Of a stretch of DNA of 64,000 nucleotides, positions 35,366 through 47,721 are shown piece after piece (position 1 is the first letter of the stretch; each line of letters starts with the position of its first letter). Origin of the DNA: Marasmius tenuissimus (taxonomy: Eukaryota; Basidiomycota; Agaricomycetes; Agaricales; Marasmiaceae); the NCBI GenBank assembly GCA_029532415.1, contig JAQOTA010000041.1:62001-126000 (forward strand), read 5' to 3'. The notes beneath the pieces were generated by a model, which saw only the letters and a list, made by a program, of their open reading frames with translations, did not search any database and was not told where the DNA came from. The position numbers were made by a program, and so were the translations under genes.

Positions 35366-38300
35366 ATGGGGACTTATAATCTCTATTCAGACGCAAAGCA
35401 TGAGAAAGTGCTTCATTCTCCTCAATATCCCCCTTCATCCTCGCGCAAGTTGGATCCTTCCAAAACACAACAAGAAATGAAGCCCAAGCAAAAGAGCTTG
35501 CGTTTCTGGTTGGGGATGATAGGTGTCTCTATTGGAATGGCGTTAGCTGTTACAGGATCTGGGATTAGTCCAAACGGGATACGTCTGAGGCCCTCGAAGC
35601 CAGAATCTGGCTTTGGCAGACTCGATGTCGACGTGCTTGCTCGCGCTGCAGATTTCACAGACCAAGTTCGGTTTGACAACTACAGTCTGTTCGTGAAAGA
35701 CCAGAGGTTCTTCGTACAGTGCGTATGCCAATGACTCGCTCATGCTACGCTTCTTCTCACTGTCGTCTACAGCTCTGGCGAATTCCATACTTTCCGTCTA
35801 CCAGTACCTGACCTATGGCCTGATATCCTCGAAAAGTTCAAAGCGGCCGGCCTCAACAGCGTCAGTGTCTACACCCATATGGGTCTGATCAACCCTTCTC
35901 GCGATGTGGTAGACTTTGAAGGGTACAGGGCCTTGAAACCCCTGTACAATGCGGCAAAGGAAGCTGGTATTACTTTAGTGCTTCGTCCAGGTACGTCAAA
36001 AACCATATGGATTGTGGGGCTCATATTGACATCACTCCTTCGAATCTCGCAGGACCGGTGAGAAATGCCCATTATTTTTAAATTTTGGGCATGTGGAAAT
36101 TTACACGTAAACGTAAATTTCTACGCAGTACATCAACGCGGAGACTACAGCGGGAGGGATCGCTCATTGGGCAACAACCGAAATTGCAGGTGCCCTTCGC
36201 ACGAATGCTAGTGACTGGCGGGATGCCTGGCAGCCATACATCGATGGCATTATTGAAGAGACGAGAGATAGCCAGGTTACGGAGGGCGGACCAGTTATTG
36301 CGATACAAATTGGCAAGTTTTTATGAAGTTCAGATGTTCATGTGTTCTGACAAGGTGGCGTTCTTCTAGACAACGAATACACTCAGCAGGAAGGCGCCAC
36401 CTATTTTGCTGAGCTCGAAGAAGTATATCGCGATCCCAGCAGTGGAATTGTTGTGCCGTTGACATACAACGATCCTGGACAAGGGAAGAATTTCATTAAT
36501 GGAACTGGCGCGGTAGATCTCTACGGGTAAGTAAATCTACCCTCGCGTGATAGATTTCGCCATCAATCGTCCGTCATTAGCTTGGACTCCTATCCTCAAG
36601 GATTCGATTGCTCGCATCCCGACGTTTGGAGACCAGTCGTGACGAACTATCATGACTACCACGAGGATGCTAACCCTTCCCAGCCGTTTTACATTCCTGG
36701 TGTGTATAACTCGCTCAAGGCATGATAAAGCCCTAAGACTCAACCTTGTTGCAGAATTCCAGGGCGGGGCTTTCGACGCTTGGGGTCCAACGTCACCTGG
36801 TATGGGACCGTGCTCATAGATTTATTCGACTTTTTTGACCGTCGGGATAGGATACGCGGCATGTCGCCAACTTACTGGACCGGAATTCATCTCCGTTTTC
36901 AACTCTCAATTATGGGCTTCCAATGCGAAGTTGATAAACTACTACATGACCTATGGCGGTACCTCTTGGGGTGGCATTCCTTTCCAGTGCGTCGAGCTGG
37001 GCTCTGATCCAAACTCACTTGTATTTACCATTCCTTCCCTTCCGAACAGCGGTGTATACACGTCGTACGATTATGGAGCTGCGGTAAGTGCCTATGTCTC
37101 TGCACGGCGAAGCACGCATCTAATATGAACTATAGATCTCGGAATCCCGAATGCTGACAACGAAATATTCGGCTCTCAAACGACAAGGAATGTTCATTCG
37201 TAGTTCCCCCGAGTTCTACAAAACGGATTGGATCGGCAATTCCTCCACTTTAACTGAGGGTGCTGTCATCTCTGTCAACAATACGCCACCTGCGTTCGTC
37301 ACTCTTCTGAGGAACCCTAACACGAGAGCGGGTTTTTGGATCGTTCGACAGAACGACTCAACCTCAACGTAGGTTCCCTTGCTTGCCTCAAATACCACTG
37401 CGTCCTAACGTTTCCGCAGTGCTACCTCGGAGTTTAGGCTCAACGTGACCACTGCAGACGGAACCAAATTGCAGCTATACACAGATATCACCCTCTCAGG
37501 GCGCGAATCTAAGACCATCGTCACCGATTACGCCTTCGGATCTAACTCAACCGCTCTCTACTCCGAAGCCCAGATCTTCTTCGCTGGTGTCATCGACGGT
37601 CGAGACGTCCTCTTCCTCCACGGCAACTCGGAGCAGCTACACTCCTTCGCTGTCCAATTCACAGGCACGCCTACACCCGGAATCGCTTCTCCCGGTAGTC
37701 CAGACATTCAATTCAAAGAAACCCTCGCTGGGAAAGCTAGACTCGTCGTAGTTCTCCCAGGTGTCAAGGGGCTGGTCACCGTCTACGATTCGGATACCCA
37801 ACTCATCCTATACGCCGACTCTGACACTGTCGATACCTTCTGGGCACCGACTATTGCAGGTGAAGGAGACTTCGCCAACTTTTGGAGTTTGGGAACGAAC
37901 GAGACTGTGTTGATCGGTGGACCGTACCTCGTTCGGTCGGCTGATATCGACGATGGGGACACGTTGGCGCTGAGAGGGGATTTGAACATCTCGGAAGGGG
38001 CACCGGAGGTGTTGTTGACGGTTATTGCGCCGAAGAGGGTCAAGGCGATTAGTTGGAATGGGCAGATGGTTACGGAGGCGACCTCGTTTTTGCCTACGTC
38101 TTGGGTGTCGGGGGTTATTCATTCGGGTGAGGGTGGTGAGACGACGAACTCGTTGGATGGGGCTGCGGGGATTACGGCGCCGAAGCTAGATGAGTGGAAG
38201 TTTAGGGATTCGCTTCCGGAGGTGGAGAGTGGGTTTGATGATTCGAGTTGGGAGGTGGCGGACCATACGACCACGAATATTCCTATGAAGCCGTTGTATG

Positions 38301-39667
38301 GGGATGGGAGGGTGCTGTATGGATGTGATTATGGTTTGTGAGTGTTTTGTTCAGCGCTGTCCCTAGACGTCGTTGCTGACTTCGTTTGCTTACCTAGCTG
38401 CGAGAATATTGTCTTGTGGAGAGGTCACTTTGAAGGAACTGGAAACGAAAAGAGTGTAAACTTGTCTATCAATGGAGGCGAAGGTACGCTTTTTGACTTT
38501 GTAATGGCGTTTCCGTACTCGGCTGACCTCGTTATAGCGTTCGCTGCTAGCGTGTGGCTCAACGATGTCTTCCTCAACACCTCGTTTGGAAAGTGAGTGT
38601 CGGACTCTTCCTCTGAAGTTCGTTTTGACCGACCGCGATACCAGCTCCACGAATAACGCCAACTTCATCGAAGAGACTGATGAGGTGTTCACGTTCCCTG
38701 ACGGTGCCGTGAAGTCGGGCGAGGACAATGTTATTACGATTGTTCAGGTACGTGAATGACTTCTCGTACGTGACGGCTTGGATCATGACACCTTTCTAAG
38801 GATAATATGGGTTTGAACGAAGCCAACGGTAAGTGTTAGATGATCTTATGTGCGCGTCGGACCTAATGTCACTGTGCCGCAGGCCGGGATGCCATGAAGA
38901 GCCCTCGTGGAGTCCGTGGCTTCCAGTTGAACTCGGGAACCTTTGGGGACTGGAAGGTTCAAGGCAAAATAGGCGGATATACTAAGTAAGCCTCTTGCCG
39001 CTGTACCTGTCACTGTCGCTTTCGGTACTTACCTCCCTCTTTTCATAGTTTCCCAGACAAGACCCGGGGAGTCTTGAACGAAGGAGGCCTCTTTGGCGAA
39101 CGTAAAGGCTGGCATTTACCTGGCTTTGACACGTCCTCCTGGGATACGGTTTCAAACATATCACTCTCAAACGCCGGAGTGGGGTTCTTCGTGACAACAT
39201 TTGATTTGAGCATCCCGGAAGGTCAAGATGTGATGATGAGTTTCAACTTTGTGGAAGGAGGTGAACAGGCTTATCGAGCATTGCTTTTCGTTAATGGATG
39301 GATGATGGGGAAGAGGGTTGCTAACCTGGGGTGCGTTTTCCTTGGGAACTTGACTTTTTACTTCTGTTTTGACTGATCGGGACTTGACTTGACACTTTGA
39401 TGGTAGACCCCAGACGAAATTCCCTGTGCATGAGGGTATTTTGGATTATCAGGGAACTAAGTAAGTGTTCAACGTTTACCCCACTGATGATCTTTTTATT
39501 GTCCCGTTTCTAACTCCACACCAAGTACCGTTGCTGTGGCTGTCTGGTCGATGACAGATGCTCCTGTGACACCGCAACTGGAGTTGGCTATTGATGGAGT
39601 GTTCGATGGAGGTGTGGGGACTATTCGGAAGAATAACCCCGCTTGGTCTGCTGAGGGTCGGGAGTGA
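35366..39667 (+). CDS. GH35 beta-galactosidase with N-terminal membrane anchor
   Basis: This is a large family 35 glycoside hydrolase, which would remove terminal beta-galactose residues. The N-terminus has a cytoplasmic stretch and then one hydrophobic segment (FWLGMIGVSIGMALAVTGSG), which may act as a signal anchor. The GH35 motifs are FFVHSGEFHTFRLP, WPDILEKFKAAGLNSVSVYT, LVLRPGPYINAETTAGG, VIAIQIDNEYTQQ (acid/base Glu), PFYIPEFQGGAFDAWG (nucleophile Glu) and YMTYGGTSWGGIPF. A beta-rich C-terminal half follows (for example LVVVLPGVKGLVTVYDSD, then jelly-roll-like exons) and ends at WSAEGRE. More than ten introns are seen, several close to 50-60 nt. An upstream in-frame codon at 35249 exists, but 35366 fits better. 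It appears intact. Confidence 0.9.
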
Positions 39668-39787
39668 AGAGAACTGAAGGAACCAGGTTGAAAGGAACAA
39701 AGATCGTACATTGTATTTTGCAAAACCAGACAACAGGACGTTGGGCGCTGAGCTCACATATTTGGCGTAGTGCTCAAGTTGTCACAA

Positions 39788-39868
39788 GCCCTCTTAGCTC
39801 AGTGGTAGAGCGCATCACTCGTAACGCGATTTATGATGAGGTCGGTTGTTCAATCCAGCCAGGGGGCA
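39788..39868 (+). tRNA. tRNA-Thr (anticodon CGT), with intron
   Basis: The acceptor stem GCCCTCT pairs with AGGGGGC, the anticodon stem CATCA with TGATG, and the T stem GGTTG with CAGCC around TTCAATC. The anticodon loop CTCGTA-A contains CGT (reads ACG) and holds an intron of about 9 nt 3' of position 37. It lies about 120 bp after the GH35 stop, on the same strand. Confidence 0.9.
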
Positions 39869-40605
39869 TTACATATTAGTCCAAGAGTTTTTTACCTTGG
39901 CCCGCGCAATCTGTTTATTTCCTACCAATGCCATAGCACCAAGGACACAGGACGTCCGTACGCAACCACGACTCCGAAAATGTTGAGGGTGAACTCCAAG
40001 GCAATGAATGCACCTGTCAAACTTCAGCTTCCAGAATGAAGAAATGGGGGAAACTCAACGCACCTCGAGATGTATGTGTAGCTACTTCAGCACTCCAGAC
40101 TGGAACAATAGCGTTCCGCGTCACTAAAAATGCACCTTCTATACCTCGTTCAACATCCCGGTTTTCCCAGCTCCGAGACCCTGTTATCGATTCATCACTC
40201 CACCTAATCCCGTGTCATCCCTGAAGATCAAATGATACCCCATATTCTCTTCTTCCGCACTCCCGCCTCCAGACCGTACATCCTTTTTCACCGTTTTGAG
40301 GAGTTGCGCAAGCTGACCGTTTAACGATCTAGATTCCTCAAAATACGGTTATCTCCGGTCGTTCAAGATCATGAACGTTTGAACCTTCCACACGATCCCT
40401 TACTAGGCTCTGACAGCTGTCATTGGCAAATTTAATCTTACACTCGACCCTGACTCAGCGTACTTTCCGAATGTGACCACTCATTATTGCGCTATAAGGG
40501 TTTCCAGAGCCCGTTCTCTGCCCTTGAGCATCATTCTTCTCTCGCCCGATACCTTACAAGGGGCGGGTGTCGTTTCGCTCGTTACCTGCTTGTCTCCAGT
40601 ACAAG
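39869..40605. other. Intergenic between tRNA-Thr and membrane protein gene
   Basis: No supported gene is present; short frames here have no family resemblance. It should include the promoter of the membrane protein gene. Confidence 0.45.
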
Positions 40606-42287
40606 ATGTCAGCCCCGCCGTCGTTGGAGGATAAATTGAAACCATGGTTTACGACTGAAGTCATGATCGTCCAGCCATTAGCATCTATAACGGTGAGCGC
40701 CCTGCTTTGTTTTTTAATTCTAGGCGGTAATTCTGACACATTGTGATCGTCAGGTCACTTGGTTTGTCTATGGTACGTCCCTAGCCATATATCTCGGTTG
40801 TAGCTAGACTTACTTTAGGCTTTTGTTTAGGTTTCTACATCGCCTTGTTCATCGTCGCCCTCAACAATCTATACAAATACCGACGAGAGAATCGGCGGCT
40901 GTACCTCGCCTGGACTGTGCTCTTATTCTTTCTTTGTACCCTGAATAACGTCTTCGAGACGTGGTACCGTGTTCGTCAGGCAATAAAGATCTATACTGGA
41001 GAGCACACGAAGGATTATCCGACACTGCAAGCCTACGCTCAGCATGATTTGATTAAGACAGTGCAGAGGCTAGTGTGGTTCCTCTATAGCTCTCAAGCTC
41101 GGATCTGACGGCCATCTAACTAGAGGTTTCTTGATGATCTTACCCATTGTAGCCAAGTAAGTCCAGCCCAAGAGTCTCGATGGCGGCCCGACTCTCAATA
41201 TTGCTGATTACCTCAATCACATGAAGTCTTGTCGCTGAGTCGATGCTTGTATGTGTTTCTCATAGTCATATTCGAAGCCTTCTCATGTCTCATTTTTCTC
41301 AGATCCATCGATGTTACGTCGTCTGGTTTGGTAACAAATGGGTTGGGATCACTCTCTTGGTACTTTCGGTTGTGTTGAACAGTGCGTCCACCTTCCTTCG
41401 CGTCTCGTTCTTCGCCGAACTGATGGAAAGCTCTTTGCTTGGCATAGGCGTCGGACTCGCAGGCTGTATAATGTTCACCATTGGTTTCCGCGATACACGA
41501 TTCCCCGAACACATCGTCCTCCTTCTCAAGGGAAACAATATCAATAACGGATATTTAATCGCAAATGTGATCTTCAATAGTCTCTTGACGGCATTGACGG
41601 GTACGCATCTTTGGGGAGTCTGTCGAGTTGTGCGCTGACCGAAACGTTCCACCCGTGTTAGCTGGACGAATCTATGCAATTAGTCGTGAGGCTCGGAAGT
41701 TCCTCGGCGACGATGGGATCAACAAGACCTACAAAACGGTCGTCGCTGTTATGTACGTCGACTTCCCGTTTCCTGTTCTATTCACGCGACTAAACTATCT
41801 AACACGATGACAGAATTGAATCGGGGCTGATATACCCCACATCGTTGATCATCTACATTGTCATTCTCCTACGGCTTGACCCCAACAATCAAAGTCTACT
41901 CCCTGTGGATTTAAGTCCGTTGTTCATGCAAGCTGCTGTGCGTTGTCTTTCGATCCATCTCGTGTTATCTCTTGGGGCTGACCACGCTGGGCTTCCTCTC
42001 TATAGGGAATTGCACCAACACTCATCATCGTCCGTGCCCTCCAAGGCAAGACAACCGACAGCGTCGACCAAGTCGTCTCCGCAAACAATCACGACCGGAC
42101 AAGAAGCACTGCGACGACAAGGAGTAGGATCAGGTTCGCTCCCGGCGGTCGAGGAGCGACTTCAACGACGACAACCGATGGGCAAGTTACCCACCATGCT
42201 GTGGATCTGCCCGACGGACATTCGGGTATGAGCTCGGGGGATATCGAAAAGATGGAGGGCACACAGAGTGACAAGGAACAAGTCTAA
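40606..42287 (+). CDS. Multi-pass membrane protein, fungal, function unknown
   Basis: The protein starts MSAPPSLEDKLKPWF and has about seven hydrophobic segments in order: ITVTWFVYGFYIALFIVAL, LAWTVLLFFLCTLNNVF, one near HRCYVVWFGNKWVGITLLV, SLLGIGVGLAGCIMFTIGF, GYLIANVIFNSLLTALT and TSLIIYIVILLRL, with a further candidate after VDLSPLFMQAA. A hydrophilic Ser/Thr-rich tail ends GTQSDKEQV. The layout (N-terminus outside, short loops, motif RCYVVW after a loop) resembles the large set of basidiomycete seven-helix proteins of unknown role. Exons between about 41070 and 41300 are uncertain; a splice giving VAESML-IHRCYVVW is likely. The gene converges on the UstYa-like gene, with under 100 bp between stops. 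Confidence 0.68.
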
Positions 42288-42385
42288 TAATTGAGATCAC
42301 ACTCGTCGGTAGTGGTACCTGAGGGAATGGTTTGTACTTTATAGTTGTATTACACGTTGTATTTGAACTTCAGGCCGTCTACTGA

Positions 42386-43427
42386 TCACTCCTCGTCTGT
42401 TACATGCACCCTTGGATCGAACTCGCCAGGTCGAAGAAGATGCTCCGGTTGTTTAGCCCATTCCGCTATCTTGTCGAATTTCCGGCAGGTATGAGGAGTC
42501 CCCGAGCGACCCATCGTCGTGTTCTTCTCTGGGACCCATTCCCATACTATCAGGCTCACGTCTGTTATGCGTTCAAGTCAGCGACATCTTCGGATCTCTA
42601 GGCGAAGAGCTCACCTGAGGCACACGTTATACCTTGCCGTATATGTTCAACGCAGTGGGCGACGTGGTTCATATCATCTTCATGCGTGTTGTTGTGGCCA
42701 GGAGGATACAGACCATGGTAATAGTCTGGATATAAAGCCTTTCGAATCATATTCTGCGAAAGCCCAGACGGGCCGAGTCAGTGGGCAAGATCAGGGACGA
42801 CGACCGCTATCACGCGCGAATCCGACGCACCAAGCAATGTAATTGATGGAAAACATCGAGTTGAACGGCATACCGGTCTCGGTCTCCTGATATCCTCACA
42901 GTCCTAAGTGGGAGTTGGTCCGCTTCGTGTTTCGATATCTTTGACATGCCGACTACGGGTACGAGGGTAAGTTTTCTCAAACGCATGATGATAACACGTA
43001 AAACTCACATCCGTACAGCTCGTCCCAAGCAGCATCTACTTCGGGTGACGGAGGTCCCATGTATTTTGTGGTGTCTCCGTTGATCCCACTGTGAAAGGTG
43101 ACTACTTCGTGTTCTATGAGGTGGTTTACAGGTGCTTGGAAATGTTAAATTTGGTTTTACGCAGTCGAAGTTCAAATGAGTAGACTCACAATATAACAAC
43201 CTCTCCCCTTGTCCAGATTGATGGTCCTTCTCATCTCCACCTCCAAACCATTGCGCGACGAGAAAAAGAAAGAAAATCACGTTGAAAGCTCCCGAGACGA
43301 CGAACATCGCATTTTTGACACTGGAACGCTTCAATCGTCGATGGGATATCTGGGAGTACTGTTGCTTGGCCTCCTCGGGTACGAGACCTTCGTCTTGAGC
43401 CAAAGGTTCGTACGTGGGTCGGTTCAT
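42386..43427 (-). CDS. UstYa family (DUF3328) oxidase-like protein
   Basis: UstYa-type proteins tailor fungal peptide or other natural products, for example ring closure in ustiloxin-type RiPPs. The start MNRPTYEPLAQDEG is preferred; the frame stays open to 43541. One N-terminal membrane helix (AMFVVSGAFNVIFFLFLVAQWF) is followed by a lumenal domain. Joined exons give APVNHLIEHEVVTFHSG, KYMGPPSPEVDAAWDELY, KISKHEADQLPLRTVRISGD, then the first family motif HQLHC (within QLDVFHQLHC) and the second, HVAHC, in DMNHVAHCVEHIRQGITC. The C-terminus has HTCRKFDKIAEWAKQ and ends VHVTDEE. Both HxxHC motifs are intact, so the enzyme may be active. No core peptide synthase, and no precursor with repeated Kex2-cut cores, is visible nearby. 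Confidence 0.87.
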
Positions 43428-43676
43428 TGTGGGGTGATCGTGATCGAAGGGAAGAGGATTCAGCTCGTGCTTTTTTGAGAGGCGCTGATAGAGGACTTGA
43501 CCTTTTTCGGTCAGTTCGACCTGGGCCATCAGTGATCTCACAGGGTCGGGGCTGGTACCCTGAAGTGGTACGAGGTAGGTTCTGATACCGGTGATTATTT
43601 TCGGGATCCAGTGCGACCGGGGCGCGCGGGAGTTCCGAGGGGCCTCGAGGAGCCCACTCGCTCACAATGTAGGAAG

Positions 43677-43768
43677 CCGACCATAGCTCAGTTGGAAGAG
43701 CACAAGACTGTAATTGGAAGCCATTGCGATCAATCTTGGGGTCGCCTGTTCGAACCAGGCTGGTCGGA
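43677..43768 (+). tRNA. tRNA-Tyr (anticodon GTA), with intron
   Basis: The acceptor stem CCGACCA pairs with TGGTCGG, the anticodon stem CAAGA with TCTTG, and the T stem GCCTG with CAGGC around TTCGAAC. The loop reads CTGTAA, then an intron of about 19 nt, then A. The GTA anticodon reads tyrosine codons, and a tRNA-Tyr intron is nearly universal in fungi. Confidence 0.93.
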
Positions 43769-44292
43769 AATTTTAGTTCAGAGCTGTGTATTTTTCCCTT
43801 TCTTTAGAAGACTCGGAGAGGAGAATCGATTGCGCTTCGACCTGTCAGTGTTTTGTTTTCGACTTCGCTCGGCCGAGCTGGGGGAAGGTCAATCTGTTGT
43901 TATGATTAGCCTTTCAGAGTTCTTTGAGGGCTTCAACAGTACCCGGGATTAAATTCCTTTGTTCGGTACATTCACTCGACATGGAGGTTCTATACTGACA
44001 TGAAAGAGTCCCCTTTCAACTTTGAGGCATCATTAATCATCAAACATTCCACGACCTCGACACGACCACTCGGCTATCTTTAACAGCCTTATCTTTTCCG
44101 CAGCGCTTTCACGTTGTAAAAGGCGTTGTTCTGTTTTTCTCACCATGTACATCAATGAATCCGATGAAAGGGCATGATTATAGAGTGGCTGACCTCCAGG
44201 ACTTTAAAAACCGTGGCAGTTTCATCGCTGGACTCCGTGGACTCTTACCTCCCTCATTTCTTTCGTTTCCATCTACCTCACTCAGACATATC
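43769..44292. other. Upstream region of the small Cys-rich protein gene
   Basis: No gene is seen. TTTAAAAA at 44203-44210 lies about 85 bases before the start at 44293 and is a weak TATA candidate. Confidence 0.4.
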
Positions 44293-44914
44293 ATGAACGG
44301 ATTTGCGACGCAGTGAGTCCAGGACATGACCCAAATGCACGTCTCATCAACAATCTCACTATTTCTGTAGCTCTGACGATTTTGCCATGGAACAATCGTC
44401 TCAGCAAACCGTCATAATGGGTGAAGCGACGCCGTGAGTCGCTCTGATTCATCTTTTTATTTTCCCTCTCTTCGAGGCACTCAATCTTCCTTTTTGCGCT
44501 TTCATCAGTCCCGGTACCCCAGTACCCGACAATCTGGGGCTCAAATCGTTCTCAGTGGGCCAAAACAGCGATCTCGCGAAAGAGGTCAAATACACGCTTC
44601 GCTATCGAGACCCTCAACAAATCATCGATGCACTTGTGACTGCCATCGAGTTCGAGAGAATCCAAGACGAGAAAAAGCTGAACGTCATTCTCGAGGCACT
44701 AGACATTGCGGGTGTTGCCCATCCCAAGGCGGGATGGGCTGTCAAGGAAGGGAAACTCGCGTTGCGTCGCCACTGCCGGTTCTGCCACTTGAATTATCGG
44801 GAGGTCAACAATGCGTATGATGCTTGTTGCGGCGAAGACATGGAAGGAGGGAGGCATAGTTCCCATGGAAAGTGGGAGGGGGAATGCAACGAGTGCCTTG
44901 GACTGATGTATTAA
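44293..44914 (+). CDS. Small protein with C-terminal cysteine module, unknown
   Basis: Three exons (44293-44312, 44371-44433, 44509-44914) join in phase to a 162-residue protein with no signal peptide. It starts MNGFATHSDDFAMEQS. The middle is a charged helical region (PQQIIDALVTAIEFERIQDE, then NVILEALDIAGVAHP). The last 50 residues hold C-x2-C-x13-C-C-x18-C-x2-C with histidines between, a pattern that could bind one or two zinc ions. The spacing does not match a named zinc finger that I recognise. Clean splice sites and a single long last exon support a real gene. It sits between tRNA-Tyr and the DUF6534 gene. The function is unknown. Confidence 0.65.
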
Positions 44915-46031
44915 TCCCGACAGGTGAGGCGAAGCCTTTCTTTGAAGTTCGTGCCATCTAATAATTGAGGAAGGTCGTTCAGCGACTCAGATGGCGGCCA
45001 ATTTTAGGTTTTCTCTCAGTACTAATCACCGTCAAGTTTCATTTTGTCTCATTGAGTTAGTACTATAGGATTGTATATACTGTAATTCGGGCCATATCGA
45101 GTATCAATTCAAACACAATCATGCTTCGACTTGGAGTCGGGGATGTCCAGCGCTTGATGGGCGCTCCGAGAGCTCGTTCGGCAGACTCAGAGGCCGAAGT
45201 TCATTGCACTCGGGTGACGCGCACACGTTTTCTGCTCTTCCGCTTGGCTCTGCCCAACTCCACCCATCGCAATCACATATGACCCATCCTGTGTCATAAC
45301 AATCACTCTTTATGTCAAGGCTCGGTTTCGGGAGTCGGTAACAAGAGAAGGCACGTACTAGAGCTGTTCTCGGAAGCGGAGGTGCCCTGTTTCCGACTTG
45401 CCAATCGCTGAATAGGTTATAGATTGCTTCGGAGTATACACATAGATGGAGCTAGTGGCTATTCTGCGTCGCGAAGAATGCCGATAGGACAAACGGATCA
45501 ATTCAACTCTGCATCGTTTGCGTCGCTCAGAGTGTGGTTTGAAGGTGAGAATACCAGAGCCATTTCACTAGTGAGATATCCCCAAGTTTACCCTTCCGTT
45601 CTGAGAATAGGATAAATTTGTCGTTAGCAGCCAGTGGTCTCAACTTTGGATGATGTTTCCCTCCCGGTGTCCAGACCAAGCATGTACACGCAAAGTTCCT
45701 GCAGTCTGTATTGTACACGCTACCTCGAGGTTCACGGTGTCGATCTGACTGGACATGCGGTTTCCATTTGTCCTCATGACTGGAACTCCAGTGGATCGGT
45801 CAATTAAGAAGCCGGCAAGCTTCCCTCGATTGAATTCTTTTGGATTGCAGCGCTCATTCTTCCTGTCAATGACCTATGTTAGACCAGGCTCGCACATATT
45901 TTCACTCGGCGTACAGTCCTCATTAAATCCACACATACAAGTGACCTGTGTATCTGAGAAACATAAAAGCACACGACAGTCCCTCGAAGCCAGATTCCGA
46001 GGTTCCATATATCTCTCTCAGGTCGGTAATC
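44915..46031. other. Intergenic, 1.1 kb
   Basis: No convincing gene is present; the frames here lack family resemblance and good splice context. The right end must hold the promoter of the DUF6534 gene, where 'cataaaag' near 45962 is a weak TATA candidate. Confidence 0.4.
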
Positions 46032-47721
46032 ATGCTGAACTCCTTCGATAAAAGCTTGGGGTAAGGTTCCCAGCCTTTACTCCATCATGATCGACACTGA
46101 CGATTATTGGCTATCAGTGGGCTCCTGTGCGGCACATGGGTTAACTCGGTACAGTTTTTGCTCTGATTCATGCACCGTTACTCACTTTTCCTCTGTCCGA
46201 GTAGTACTTTTTCATGATCGAGCTCATCATGGTACGATCCTTTCAACTTATTCGTCCGTGCACTCCCAACTGACAGCCTCAATAGAGTTACAAGTACTTC
46301 ACGCGGTGCAGACGAGATCCCTTCTGGCTCAAGCTAATTGTCGCTGTGACTTTGCTGGTGGATACCGTTTCCACGCTCGACCACTATGTGATGATATATA
46401 TGGTATGTACTCGTGCTCCTTATCTCCTGGCGGTAAGCTGAATTTCGGCTTCTAGTACACGATAACCCACTGGGGTAAGTCTTTTACATGATCCCGCGAT
46501 AGCTTAGAGTCTAATCACCGGACCAGGGAATGAAGTGTTTCTAAAGCGGCAGTACTGGGTATGTCTTCCCGAATCCCGACCGAGGGACCTCTGTTGACGT
46601 TCCACAAATGTTCAGCCCATGCCGGTCTACCTCGTCACGACTGGGGCTTCGGCATGGATAGTTCAACACTTCTTGATATTCCGCTACTGGCTTCTGTTCG
46701 TGATTTCCTGCGTTTGCCCGTGCCCTTCGACTAAACTTAACCTTTAAAAGCTCGAGGAATAAGTTCATCACGCCATTCCTGATTCTTTCGAGCATGATTG
46801 CTGTGAGTGCCACCAATGGAAGACATCAAGATGGGCGGCAACCGATCTCTTCTCAGTTTACTGGAGCCATCGTTACTGCGGTCGTAATCGTCAAATTTCC
46901 AGAATACGAAGATAGAGCCAAGGCGGACATCCCCGTCACGTACGTCTTGGCCAAGTTCTCCTTGCTTTGGTGTGGCCTTGGAAATGACGTTGATTCATTC
47001 CAGTACCTGGCTGGTTGCCAGTGCCGTATCAGATATTCTGATTGCCGCAATTCTCATCTACACTCTTCAACGTCTGAAAACCGCCTTGCGAAAGACTGAA
47101 AAGTAGGCTTCACTATCATCCGGCGGGCAAAAAAATTCATATCTGATTGTCGCTCCCCAGTCTCGTTAAACGCTTGACAATTCTTGCGATTCAAACTGGG
47201 TCTCCAGGATCCTTCGTTGCTACGATTGGATTGATTGTCTATCTGAACGATAACGAGAACAATAGTGAGTGCTCATTGGGGGTTTATTCCGCTCTCCGCC
47301 CCGATATTTACTTCCTCCTTAGTCTCTGTTGGAATCGCGTTCTCCCTTGGTCGTATCTACGCCTTAACAATGGTAAGGGGATGTTCCTTCATGGTAGCAC
47401 TCGAAATAATTCTGATTATTCATCCAGCTACACAATCTCAACTCCCGAGCCCAAATACGGGACTCATCATCCAACGTTACCGGAATGGAAACCACAATGC
47501 ACCTCAGTCTGGGGGATACTTTCCTTTTGAACACTAATGCAGCTTCCCCCGGCGAGACCTCAACAGAAAAATCAGGACCTCATTACGGAAGCTCTGCAAT
47601 GGGATCGTCGAATTCCAGTGAGGTACGTACCTACCTTCCGTCCCTATCTTGACTGGATCTTGAACGGAGGCCCCCACAGGGTGACAAGTCGAACTTCGGT
47701 GGCATATTATCTGCCGTGTAA
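46032..47721 (+). CDS. DUF6534-family membrane protein
   Basis: This is a seven-helix membrane protein of the basidiomycete DUF6534 group, function unknown. The start was found by joining three small exons: 46032-46060, 46118-46139 and 46205-46231. They read MLNSFDKSLG, GLLCGTW, YFFMIELIM and then SYKYFTRCRRDPFWLKLIV. The FDxxLGxLL opening and the RRDPFWLKLIVAV segment are typical of the family. Later helices include YLVTTGASAWIVQHFLIFRY and TGAIVTAVVIV, and then the DUF6534 core TTWLVASAVSDILIAAILIY, ENLVKRLTILAIQTGS and AFSLGRIYALTMLHNLNSR. A Ser/Thr-rich tail ends at 47721 (NFGGILSAV). Introns are about 50-65 nt, and the one before exon 2 has a CTGAC branch site. Confidence 0.82.
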
